NCBI RefSeq assembly: GCF_945873075.1
Contig: NZ_CAMCBS010000005.1
Location: 39,056-103,055, forward strand
Reading direction: 5' to 3'
Origin: an uncultured Moraxella sp.
Lineage (GTDB): Bacteria > Pseudomonadota > Gammaproteobacteria > Pseudomonadales > Moraxellaceae
Length of the DNA: 64,000 bases
The translations under genes were made by a program, and so were the position numbers. Shown in pieces: positions 25,598 through 33,458 of the stretch (position 1 is the first letter of the stretch; each line of letters opens with the position of its first letter). The notes under the pieces are model-generated. The model worked only from the letters and a program-made list of their open reading frames with translations. It was not told where the DNA came from and searched no databases.

Positions 25598-25627
25598 AAG
25601 CCTTTATCAGCGATAAGGGCTTTTTTG
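25598..25627 (+). terminator. Terminator after tRNA-Leu
   Basis: AAGCCTTTATC pairs with GATAAGGGCTT around a 3-nt loop, followed directly by a run of Ts. It closes the tRNA-Cys/tRNA-Leu transcript. Confidence 0.9.
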
Positions 25628-25655
25628 TTATCTTAATTTTGCTTATTCACCATCA

Positions 25656-26372
25656 TTATTCATCCACCGCTCGCAAGCCTGTGATAACCATCACACCCAT
25701 TTTATCCATCCAAAAATCCACATCCACCGCTCCATAACGCATGGTGCTAGTCACTTCGATTTCAGCTTGACGATATGCCACTCGTGGGTCTTGGGCGATG
25801 AGATGTTGGATAATGCTTTTGTCTATCATCGCAAGCCTACCGTCTTGGCATAGCGTATCAAAGTCTGTACTTGCCTGCGTTGTCATAGCTACCGTCTTGG
25901 TCGTCGGCACATCGATCTCGCCACTGATGGCATCAGGTACACTATCAACAAAGGGCAGATACGGCTTGATATCGACAATCGGCGTGCCATCGACCATATC
26001 CGCACCGATGATATGCAGTCGCACCCGATGCTGGATAATCTCCACTCGAGACAGTCGCACCACTGACAAGCCAATCGCTGACGGGCGATACATACTGCGA
26101 GTGGCGAACACACCCACCTTATCATTACCACCATAACGGGGTGGGCGTACCTGCGGGCGAAAATTGTCCTGTGATTTGTTCTGATGAAACTGCCACATCA
26201 CCCACAGATGGCTGAATTTCTCAATCCCAACAAAGGCAGACGGCGTATCATACGGCGGTACAAACTCAATCACGCTTGCCACTTCCACAAGATTGGGCTG
26301 TCTTGGTGCGCCAAATTTTTGCACCAATGGCGAGCGATGATATCCGATGATGGGCAATTGAACAGTAGTCAT
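25656..26372 (-). CDS. trmO: tRNA (N6-threonylcarbamoyladenosine(37)-N6)-methyltransferase TrmO
   Basis: TrmO (TsaA/YaeB) methylates t6A37 in ANN-decoding tRNAs such as tRNA-Thr using SAM. The 238-residue protein has the family's beta-barrel N-terminal domain with the motif HLWVMWQFHQN and the signature GVFATRSMYRPSAIGLS. The C-terminal domain contains DPRVAYRQ, also typical. It lies convergent to the tRNA-Leu gene and divergent from fpr. No strong ribosome site is visible at the ATG. Confidence 0.92.
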   Translation of the reverse strand: MTTVQLPIIGYHRSPLVQKFGAPRQPNLVEVASVIEFVPPYDTPSAFVGIEKFSHLWVMWQFHQNKSQDNFRPQVRPPRYGGNDKVGVFATRSMYRPSAIGLSVVRLSRVEIIQHRVRLHIIGADMVDGTPIVDIKPYLPFVDSVPDAISGEIDVPTTKTVAMTTQASTDFDTLCQDGRLAMIDKSIIQHLIAQDPRVAYRQAEIEVTSTMRYGAVDVDFWMDKMGVMVITGLRAVDE

Positions 26373-26420
26373 AGAGAATTTTTCTTATTTATGCTAAAAT
26401 AAACGGTGCTTATTCCAAAT

Positions 26421-26441
26421 TTACCCTAAACCATTGGGTAA
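26421..26441. promoter_or_regulatory. Short dyad in the trmO-fpr divergent promoter region
   Basis: TTACCC (26421-26426) recurs inverted as GGGTAA (26436-26441). A second short dyad, TTGGCA/TGCCAA, lies about 35 bp closer to fpr. Either could be an operator or chance. Confidence 0.25.
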
Positions 26442-26514
26442 AAACTCGCTATCATAGCCAAAATTTCAATCATTGGCATATCCATTGCCAAGTATCCAAT
26501 AATAAGAGATTATT

Positions 26515-27288
26515 ATGTCAAAGTTTATCACAGAAACCGTCACTTATGTGCATCATTGGAATGATAGCCTATTCACCATCAAGACCACCCGTGGCGATAG
26601 TCTTCGTTTTCGTAATGGCGAATTTGCGATGATTGGTATCATGGTCGATGGCAAGCCATTGGCTCGCGCGTACTCTATCGCTAGTCCAAACTGGGCAGAA
26701 GAGCTGGAATTTTTCTCAATCAAAGTGCCTGATGGCCCGCTGACTTCTCGCCTACAGCACATCAAAGTCGGTGATGAGCTACTCATCAGCAAAAAACCAA
26801 CCGGCACGCTCGTGCTAGATGACCTACTGCCAGGCAAACACCTGTATATGCTCGCTACAGGCACAGGTCTTGCACCATTCTTGTCACTATGCCGTGACCC
26901 TGAAGTCTATGAACGCTTTGAAAAAGTTATCCTAGTGCATGGCGTGCGTCATGTTGATGATTTGGCGTATCGTGATTTCTTTGAGAATGAATTGCCAAAT
27001 GATGAAATCTTTGGCGAATGGGTGCGTGAAAAATTCATCTATTACCCAACCGTCACCCGTGATGAGTTCAAAAATACCGGTCGTGTGACTGATTTGATGA
27101 AATCAGGCAAGCTATTTGAAGACATCGGTCTGCCTGTGATGAACAAAGACGACGACCGTGTGATGATTTGCGGTAGCATGGCGATGAACAACGACACTTG
27201 CGCTATCTTGGATGGCTTTGGTCTAACCATTTCACCACGCATGGGCGAGCCTGCCGATTATGTGGTTGAGCGTGCGTTTGTGGGTTGA
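26515..27288 (+). CDS. fpr: Ferredoxin--NADP(+) reductase
   Basis: Fpr is a flavoprotein that transfers electrons between NADPH and ferredoxin or flavodoxin and takes part in oxidative-stress defence and iron metabolism. It is 257 residues, the family's size. The FAD-binding motif RAYSIASPN and the NADP-binding segment MLATGTGLAPFLSLCRDPE are clear. CGSMAMN near the C-terminus is the usual nicotinamide-side motif. It is divergent from trmO, and an inverted repeat follows the gene. Confidence 0.95.
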   Translation: MSKFITETVTYVHHWNDSLFTIKTTRGDSLRFRNGEFAMIGIMVDGKPLARAYSIASPNWAEELEFFSIKVPDGPLTSRLQHIKVGDELLISKKPTGTLVLDDLLPGKHLYMLATGTGLAPFLSLCRDPEVYERFEKVILVHGVRHVDDLAYRDFFENELPNDEIFGEWVREKFIYYPTVTRDEFKNTGRVTDLMKSGKLFEDIGLPVMNKDDDRVMICGSMAMNNDTCAILDGFGLTISPRMGEPADYVVERAFVG

Positions 27289-27333
27289 TTGACCCAAGCT
27301 TGCCGTGAGGGGTAAACTTTTTTAGATAAACCT

Positions 27334-27376
27334 AAGCAAAATCACTTTGCTTACATTAAACAACGTGATTTTGCTT
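27334..27376 (+). terminator. Probable terminator or stem-loop after fpr
   Basis: AAGCAAAATCAC (27334-27345) pairs perfectly with GTGATTTTGCTT (27365-27376) around a 19-nt loop. No T-run follows, so termination is possible but not certain. Confidence 0.5.
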
Positions 27377-27399
27377 GATTCACCTAAAGGAATATATTG

Positions 27400-27885
27400 A
27401 TGAAAAATTTAGCAATGTATGGCATGCTTGCCCTAAGCTTGGGGTTAGCAGGATGTTCTGCCAAATCAATTGATAACTTTTTGATGGCAACTTCAGGTAA
27501 CGCTCGAACTTTTGATGGTCAGCTTTATAATCTCATCCAAGCAAATCTTGGCACTCAGTATATATATCAAAATGGCGATCAAGGCTTAATCATTGAGCGT
27601 CAAGCACTCAGTGCTAATTTGAATTTTGAAAATTTCAAAAATTCACGCCTGCACGATGAGCAAATCAATCGCCAGCATGATTGCCAAATCCAAACCAAAT
27701 CACACCCCAAAGGCACCTACTATTTCTGCCAATACACCAACATTCCCGCTGGCGTGTTGTACACATTCAGCACTGATGGCAAATACGGCTATTTTAAAGC
27801 TTATGCCAACAAACATGGCATCAAAGATGAAATCCATAAGGCGGGTAAATTAATCGAATACGATACAGCTTATTTATCAAATTAA
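27400..27885 (+). CDS. Putative lipoprotein of unknown function
   Basis: The 161-residue protein begins with MKNLAMYGMLALSLGLAGC, a lipoprotein signal with lipobox LAGC at Cys19. The mature part is hydrophilic, with two Cys that could pair (HDCQI and YFCQY segments). I do not recognise a family. The ATG at 27400 has AAGGA upstream. It stands alone between two inverted repeats. Confidence 0.7.
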   Translation: MKNLAMYGMLALSLGLAGCSAKSIDNFLMATSGNARTFDGQLYNLIQANLGTQYIYQNGDQGLIIERQALSANLNFENFKNSRLHDEQINRQHDCQIQTKSHPKGTYYFCQYTNIPAGVLYTFSTDGKYGYFKAYANKHGIKDEIHKAGKLIEYDTAYLSN

Positions 27886-27931
27886 CCTGTTCATCTCATT
27901 TTTTTGTCATGATATCAAAAGGCGTGCTAAT

Positions 27932-27975
27932 TGAACCGCGCCCCAAAAGTTAGACAACCTTTGGAGTGCGGTTCA
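27932..27975. mobile_element. 44-bp hairpin resembling an IS3-family terminal sequence (relic or MITE-like)
   Basis: TGAACCGC (27932-27939) is matched by GCGGTTCA (27968-27975). The stem continues inwards to about 16 pairs with one mismatch and one wobble. Its left arm contains CCCCAAAAGTTAGACA, like the ends of IS150-group IS3 elements as I remember them. No transposase is present. It may be a solo end, a MITE-like element or a terminator between two convergent genes. Confidence 0.4.
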
Positions 27976-28026
27976 TACATTGATTTTGTTGGCTTTTTAT
28001 TTTTTTATCAAATAGCTATTTGGCGA

Positions 28027-28452
28027 TTATTCACCGATAGCGGTGCGTAGCTTTTCTGCCAACTTAGCAAGCTCATCTTGATTACCCATTTTGCTTTCGT
28101 GCTTGGCAATGTTGCTCAAATGCGTCGGCACAAGGTGCATATGATAATGAAACACCGATTGTCCTGCATCCGAGTGATTAAGCTGCATTTGTACGATGCC
28201 TTGTACGCCAAACACCGCACGCTGTGCCGCCATCACTTTTTGGGCGGTCTTAAACACCGCACAGGCGTATTCACAAGGCAAATCTGACAGCTCAACTGCT
28301 TGGCATTTTGGAATGACAAGCACATGGCCGGTATCCACTGGCATGATGTCCATAAAGGCAAGCGTTTTGTCGTCTTCATAGACCTTATGGCAAGGGGTTT
28401 CACCACGCAAAATCTTGGCAAAAATATTGTTCTCATCATAGACCATCGTCAT
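28027..28452 (-). CDS. HIT-family nucleotide-binding protein
   Basis: The 141-residue histidine-triad protein carries the motif HYHMHLV (His102, His104, His106), with His104 as the likely nucleophile. Earlier conserved segments include IFAKILRGETPCHKVYED and FMDIMPVDTGHVLVIPK. Family members hydrolyse AMP-linked nucleotides such as adenosine 5'-phosphoramidates. The physiological substrate is unknown. The ATG at 28452 has AGGAG at good spacing. The gene is divergent from an unknown gene at 28563. Confidence 0.9.
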   Translation of the reverse strand: MTMVYDENNIFAKILRGETPCHKVYEDDKTLAFMDIMPVDTGHVLVIPKCQAVELSDLPCEYACAVFKTAQKVMAAQRAVFGVQGIVQMQLNHSDAGQSVFHYHMHLVPTHLSNIAKHESKMGNQDELAKLAEKLRTAIGE

Positions 28453-28562
28453 TTTTTGCTCCTTTTTTTACTGAATTAAACTCACACGAATAGCGTATAA
28501 AACAACTATATTTTAGCATAGCCTTTGTGTTATAGTAGTATTTTTGTTTAAAAGTTTTTGAC

Positions 28563-29231
28563 ATGACACAAACCACTGATACGCCTGAATTTGTTTTACA
28601 AGAACTTCTAAAAAATGATGCTTTTGTATTTCGGGTGCATAACATCAAGCTGACAACGCTCACTATCAATCGTGACTTGCCACAGATGTTCTTGGCACAT
28701 TATGACAGCTTGGATGATGATATCAAAGCAGATACACCGCTAAGTCCTGAATTATTAAGACAGATTAACACCCTAATGACCGCCGATGAAGCCAATCACT
28801 TGCTTGGCTTGGCATCGGGTACGATACGAGCAGCATATCATATCAAAATCAGTGGCACGGTGGTGATTGTCAATGATGATTTGCCATTAGCACTACATTT
28901 ATCATTCACCAATACTGCCAAATTATCACAAGCCATCTATGGTCAAGACATTGCAACTTTGGTGGAACAAGAAGCCCAAAAATGGCAACTGACAGGCACG
29001 GTCAATCTACTGCACAAAAGCAGCAAGCACAAGCTAATCAGCATTGATATGGATGATGAGATGCTAACCATCGAGCCACATGATGGCTATGTCAGACTGC
29101 CCAATGCTCATGCGCTCGCCACCACGCACGCCATCAACACCATCAAGAGCAATACCCCAGAGCTGGTTCGCTTTGTGCATGATGCGATAGTTGATAAAGT
29201 GATGGCAACTTATCAAGAACAAACCCAATAG
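28563..29231 (+). CDS. Protein of unknown function
   Basis: The 222-residue protein has no signal peptide or membrane segment and is rich in Asp and Thr. I do not recognise a family. A central stretch (about 95-175) looks beta-rich (ISGTVVIVNDDLPLALHLSF) and the C-terminus is helical. The start has no clear ribosome site. Codon use resembles the neighbours, so this looks like a real gene. It is divergent from the HIT gene and convergent with the BCCT transporter. Confidence 0.65.
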   Translation: MTQTTDTPEFVLQELLKNDAFVFRVHNIKLTTLTINRDLPQMFLAHYDSLDDDIKADTPLSPELLRQINTLMTADEANHLLGLASGTIRAAYHIKISGTVVIVNDDLPLALHLSFTNTAKLSQAIYGQDIATLVEQEAQKWQLTGTVNLLHKSSKHKLISIDMDDEMLTIEPHDGYVRLPNAHALATTHAINTIKSNTPELVRFVHDAIVDKVMATYQEQTQ

Positions 29232-29249
29232 CCATTTACCATTGGGTTT
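29221..29249. terminator. Stem-loop between convergent genes
   Basis: AAACCCAAT pairs with ATTGGGTTT (9 bp, 11-nt loop). It overlaps the stop of the plus-strand gene and lies just past the BCCT transporter stop. T-runs are weak. Confidence 0.5.
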
Positions 29250-29258
29250 GCGTACTTG

Positions 29259-30959
29259 TTATACTTTATTGTCCGTATCATCAGGTAGCGCCAATGGCCC
29301 TGTGAGCAGATGCTCATCCGCCAGTTCATTGGCTGAATTGTGCTCGGCGGACTCTTGGGTGATGTACCATTGACTATTGCGATACAGGGTCAATCTATCC
29401 CGACCCAAGCCACGCCATAGGCAGTACATCATCACAAACACCACGATGGCAAACGGTGCACCTGCAACAATCGCTGCCGCTTGTAATGCTGTCAAGCCAC
29501 CTGCCGTCAGTAGCACCGCTGCCATCACCCCTTCGGATGTCACCCAAAACAGTCGCTGAACCTTCGGCGGGTCGGTCTCACCACCAGCGGTCAGCATATC
29601 GACGACTAGGCTTGCACTATCTGCCGATGTCACAAACCACAGCACAATCATCATCAAAATCACGACCATCAAGCCTTTGGTCAATGGATACTGTTCAATC
29701 AGCTTAAAAATCGCACTGCCATAATCGGCTTGTACCGCTTCGACCAAGCCTATGTTGCCATCGAGTGCCATCTGCACCGCCACGCCACCAAATGCCGTAA
29801 ACCAAAAGAACAGCAGTAACATCGGCACAAACAGCACACCAAACAAGAACTCACGAATGGTACGACCACGAGAAATACGCGCAATAAACACGCCCACAAA
29901 TGGCGACCAACTCACCCACCACGCCCAATAAAACACCGTCCAACTCGCCTGCCAGTCGCTGTCGCTATAAGCTTCATTCCACAGTCCAAGCGTAATCAGA
30001 TTGCCAGCATAATTGCCAATATTCTCAACAAAACTATCAAAAATAAACTGCGTCGGGCCTGTGATGATGATAAAGGCAAGCAGTGCCAAAGTCACAATGA
30101 TGGTGATGTCGCTTAATCGCTTCACACCCTTGTCCAAGCCTGCCATCACAGAAAACGCCGCACAAGCGGTAATCCCTGCAATCAGCGCTACCTTGAGCGT
30201 CAGACTTGGTGTGATACCAAGCATCTGCACAAGCCCTGTCTCAAGCTGCATCACGCCAAGACCCAGACTTGTCACCACCCCAAAAATCGTACCAAACACC
30301 GCCAAAATATCCACCGTATGACCCCAGCCGCCATAGATGCGCTGACCAATCAAGGGAAACAGCACCGAACGGATGGATAGCGGCAAGCCACGACGATAAT
30401 GGAAATACGCAAGCGACAACGCCACCACCGCATAGACCGCCCAAGCGTGTAGCCCCCAATGCAAAAACGAAATCATCATCGCTTGCTTGGCGGCTTCTAC
30501 CGTCTGCGCATCCGCCACAGGTGGCGCAACAAAATGATACAAAGGCTCAGCCACACCCCAGTACAACAGCCCAATGCCAATCCCTGCCGAGAACAACATC
30601 CCAATCCACGAACCAAAGCTATACTGCGGTGTCTCCGTCTGATGCCCTAGGCGAATATCGCCATAATGACTAAAGCCCAGATACACACAAAACACGAGCG
30701 CCGTATTCATCAAAATAATGAGCACAAAGCCAAAATGCGTGCTAATCAGCGACTGCACCTGCCCAAACAACTGCCCTGCGTGCTCACTAAATACCGCCCC
30801 ATACAGCATAAAAACTACAATCAACGCTGCTGAAATCGCAAATACAGGCACGCTTACCTTAGGAAAGATACCAAATTTAGATATCGTCACGCCACGTCGC
30901 ACTGCGTCCGCTTGATGTGCTGTCGGGGGTGCGGTGGACTGATTTTTTGTGTTATTCAT
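29259..30959 (-). CDS. BCCT-family betaine/choline/carnitine transporter
   Basis: The 566-residue inner-membrane protein has about twelve hydrophobic segments. Two family signatures are visible: GMLFSAGIGIGLLYWGVAEP in TM3-4 and YWAWWVSWSPFVGVFIARISRG around TM8. BCCT transporters import glycine betaine, choline or carnitine for osmoprotection. Which one cannot be told from sequence. The first 40 residues are hydrophilic and cytoplasmic. It is transcribed away from ilvD across a 460-bp AT-rich gap that carries a nested dyad. Confidence 0.92.
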   Translation of the reverse strand: MNNTKNQSTAPPTAHQADAVRRGVTISKFGIFPKVSVPVFAISAALIVVFMLYGAVFSEHAGQLFGQVQSLISTHFGFVLIILMNTALVFCVYLGFSHYGDIRLGHQTETPQYSFGSWIGMLFSAGIGIGLLYWGVAEPLYHFVAPPVADAQTVEAAKQAMMISFLHWGLHAWAVYAVVALSLAYFHYRRGLPLSIRSVLFPLIGQRIYGGWGHTVDILAVFGTIFGVVTSLGLGVMQLETGLVQMLGITPSLTLKVALIAGITACAAFSVMAGLDKGVKRLSDITIIVTLALLAFIIITGPTQFIFDSFVENIGNYAGNLITLGLWNEAYSDSDWQASWTVFYWAWWVSWSPFVGVFIARISRGRTIREFLFGVLFVPMLLLFFWFTAFGGVAVQMALDGNIGLVEAVQADYGSAIFKLIEQYPLTKGLMVVILMMIVLWFVTSADSASLVVDMLTAGGETDPPKVQRLFWVTSEGVMAAVLLTAGGLTALQAAAIVAGAPFAIVVFVMMYCLWRGLGRDRLTLYRNSQWYITQESAEHNSANELADEHLLTGPLALPDDTDNKV

Positions 30960-31421
30960 AAAACTATCCCATCAATCTGTTGGTGGATGATGATGGACTT
31001 TTAGTTGTATTATTGATACTTTCCAATAAATCTATCAATCAGCGTCACTGCCGAAAAAATACAACTAAAAATCTATCTGCAAATCTCGCTAAGTAGAAAT
31101 ACAGATTATCAATAAAATCAACTGATTGCAAATTTTATGATACAATATATCTGATTAATCAGTCACATTTGATATTGTACTATCCGATAAGTGATTGAAA
31201 ATTGGGGTAATTTTTGGATATATAAAAGTTTGTTTTTATTTTGTAATTTATCAATAAAAATTATAAATAATCTGCCATCCGTCCGACAACCACTGCCAAT
31301 TGATAACCAAAATTTATGACAATTGCAAACAAAATCAAGCATCATTTTGTCAATAAAAATGCTAAAATAAGTGATAATTTACTCACTGCCCTCATCGGCA
31401 AATAATATAGGAAGACAGATT
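30960..31421. other. AT-rich divergent promoter region between BCCT transporter and ilvD
   Basis: No credible gene is seen. At 31139-31180 there is a nested dyad. CTGATTAATCAG (31151-31162) is a perfect palindrome, and TACAATAT (31141-31148) recurs inverted as ATATTGTA (31172-31179). It is the best operator candidate for the transporter, the dehydratase or both. TAAAAT at 31363-31368 and GATAAT at 31373-31378 are possible ilvD -10 boxes. Confidence 0.45.
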
Positions 31422-33320
31422 ATGCCAGTTTATCGCTCCAAGACTTCTACCGCTGGTCGCAATATGGCAGGCGCTCGCGCGCTATGGCGTGCCACCGGTA
31501 TGACGGATGATGATTTTAACAAGCCAATCATCGCCATCGCCAACTCATTCACGCAGTTCGTCCCGGGTCATGTGCACCTAAAAGACTTAGGTCAACTAGT
31601 CGCTCGTGAAATCGAAGCGGCTGGCGGTGTCGCCAAAGAATTTAACACCATCGCTGTCGATGATGGCATCGCGATGGGTCATGGCGGTATGCTATATAGC
31701 TTGCCAAGTCGTGATTTGATTGCTGATAGTGTTGAGTACATGGTCAATGCTCACTGTGCTGATGCGCTGGTCTGTATCTCAAACTGCGATAAAATCACCC
31801 CGGGTATGCTGATGGCTGCCATGCGCCTAAATATCCCGACTATCTTTGTCTCAGGTGGCCCGATGGAAGCAGGCAAGGTGCTAGCAAGCACGCTTGGTGA
31901 TGGTCATACCGTGCATGAGACAGTAACCGATGATAATGGTCAAAAGGTGCGTAAGCTTGACCTAGTCGATGCGATGATTGATGCTGCTGATGATTTAATC
32001 AGTGATAGCGATGTCGCCACCACCGAACGCTCAGCATGCCCGACTTGTGGCTCGTGCTCAGGGATGTTCACCGCCAACTCAATGAACTGCTTGACCGAAG
32101 CGCTTGGTCTGTCACTACCGGGCAATGGCTCACTGCTTGCTACTCATGCCAAGCGTCGTGATTTGTTCTTGGAAGCAGGTCGCCGTATCGTTGAGCTTGC
32201 CAAGCGTTATTATGAACAAGACGACGCATCAGTGCTACCACGCTCAATCGCCACCAAAGCCGCTTATGAAAACGCCATGAGCCTAGATATCGCTATGGGC
32301 GGCTCGACCAATACCATCTTGCACCTACTGGCCGCCGCCAACGAAGCAGGCGTGGACTTTAAGATGGCAGACATTGACCGCCTATCTCGTCAAGTGCCTT
32401 GCCTATCAAAAGTCGCCCCTGCTACCCAAAAATACCACATGGAAGATGTGCACCGTGCCGGTGGCGTGATGGGCATTCTAGCCGAGCTTGACCGCGCAGG
32501 GCTACTACAGACTGATGTGCCAACCGTCCACAGCGCGACGCTTGCCGATGCTCTTGCCAAGTGGGACATCATGAACCCTGACAATACCGAAGCTCGTGAA
32601 CTGTATATCGCAGCACCAGGTGGCGTACGCACTACCCAAGCCTTTAGCCAAAATAAAGTCTGGTCAAATCTCGATGTCAATCGTGAGTCAGGCTGTATCC
32701 GTAGCCGTGAGCACGCCTATTCCCAAGACGGCGGACTTGCGGTGCTATTTGGCAATATCGCCGAGCGTGGCTGTGTGGTCAAAACCGCAGGCGTGGACGA
32801 AAGCATCCTAAAATTCACTGGCCGTGCCCGCGTCTTTGAGAGTCAAGACTCTGCTGTGGCTGCCATCTTGGACGACCAAATCGTCGCTGGTGACATCGTC
32901 ATCATCCGCTACGAAGGTCCAAAAGGCGGCCCTGGTATGCAAGAGATGCTCTACCCAACTTCATATCTCAAATCAAAAGGCTTAGGCAAAGCCTGCGCCC
33001 TACTCACCGATGGTCGCTTCAGCGGGGGCACATCAGGTCTGTCTATCGGCCATGCCAGCCCTGAAGCTGCCGAAGGCGGTGCGATTGGCTTGGTAGAAGA
33101 GTTTGATACCATTCATATTGATATCCCAAATCGTAGTATTCATTTGGATGTATCAGATGAAGAATTGGCAAAACGCCGTGAAGCGATGGAAGCTCGTGGC
33201 AAGATGGCGTGGAAACCCGCCAATCGTGAACGCTATGTCTCACAAGCTTTGCGTGCCTATGCAGCGATGGCAACATCTGCTGATACAGGGGCAGTGCGTG
33301 ATGTCAGTCAGGTTGAGTAA
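31422..33320 (+). CDS. ilvD: Dihydroxy-acid dehydratase IlvD
   Basis: IlvD carries out the third step of valine and isoleucine synthesis, using an iron-sulfur cluster. The 632-residue protein has the cluster cysteines in [14 protein letters not shown] and [19 protein letters not shown], and the C-terminal motif [18 protein letters not shown] chose the ATG at 31422 because [21 protein letters not shown] is the family N-terminus. An ATG 51 bp upstream lacks support. It is a single gene with its own terminator; no other ilv gene is in the window. Confidence 0.97.
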   Translation: MPVYRSKTSTAGRNMAGARALWRATGMTDDDFNKPIIAIANSFTQFVPGHVHLKDLGQLVAREIEAAGGVAKEFNTIAVDDGIAMGHGGMLYSLPSRDLIADSVEYMVNAHCADALVCISNCDKITPGMLMAAMRLNIPTIFVSGGPMEAGKVLASTLGDGHTVHETVTDDNGQKVRKLDLVDAMIDAADDLISDSDVATTERSACPTCGSCSGMFTANSMNCLTEALGLSLPGNGSLLATHAKRRDLFLEAGRRIVELAKRYYEQDDASVLPRSIATKAAYENAMSLDIAMGGSTNTILHLLAAANEAGVDFKMADIDRLSRQVPCLSKVAPATQKYHMEDVHRAGGVMGILAELDRAGLLQTDVPTVHSATLADALAKWDIMNPDNTEARELYIAAPGGVRTTQAFSQNKVWSNLDVNRESGCIRSREHAYSQDGGLAVLFGNIAERGCVVKTAGVDESILKFTGRARVFESQDSAVAAILDDQIVAGDIVIIRYEGPKGGPGMQEMLYPTSYLKSKGLGKACALLTDGRFSGGTSGLSIGHASPEAAEGGAIGLVEEFDTIHIDIPNRSIHLDVSDEELAKRREAMEARGKMAWKPANRERYVSQALRAYAAMATSADTGAVRDVSQVE

Positions 33321-33346
33321 ATTATCCAATTGATTGATATCAATAC

Positions 33347-33380
33347 AAATCAAGCTATCAGATGATGGCTTGATTTTTTT
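33347..33380 (+). terminator. Rho-independent terminator of ilvD
   Basis: AAATCAAGC pairs with GCTTGATTT around a 12-nt loop, followed by more Ts. It lies 26 bp after the ilvD stop. Confidence 0.85.
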
Positions 33381-33393
33381 CACCTAGAAAAAC

Positions 33394-33423
33394 AAAAGCC
33401 TTATCCATCCGAATAAGGCTTTT
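33394..33423 (-). terminator. Rho-independent terminator of glnS
   Basis: AAAAGCCTTAT pairs with ATAAGGCTTTT around an 8-nt loop. On the minus strand it is followed by a T-rich stretch. It may also back up ilvD termination on the plus strand. Confidence 0.8.
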
Positions 33424-33458
33424 GGGGTATTCACTTAACTGTAAAATAAACTATCACA

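Noticed and set aside
25507..25737. Plus-strand ORF of 76 codons
   Set aside because: It runs through the tRNA-Leu gene and its terminator.
31163..31345. 60-codon minus-strand ORF in the BCCT-ilvD gap
   Set aside because: It is AT-rich, has no ribosome site and looks like a chance frame in promoter DNA.
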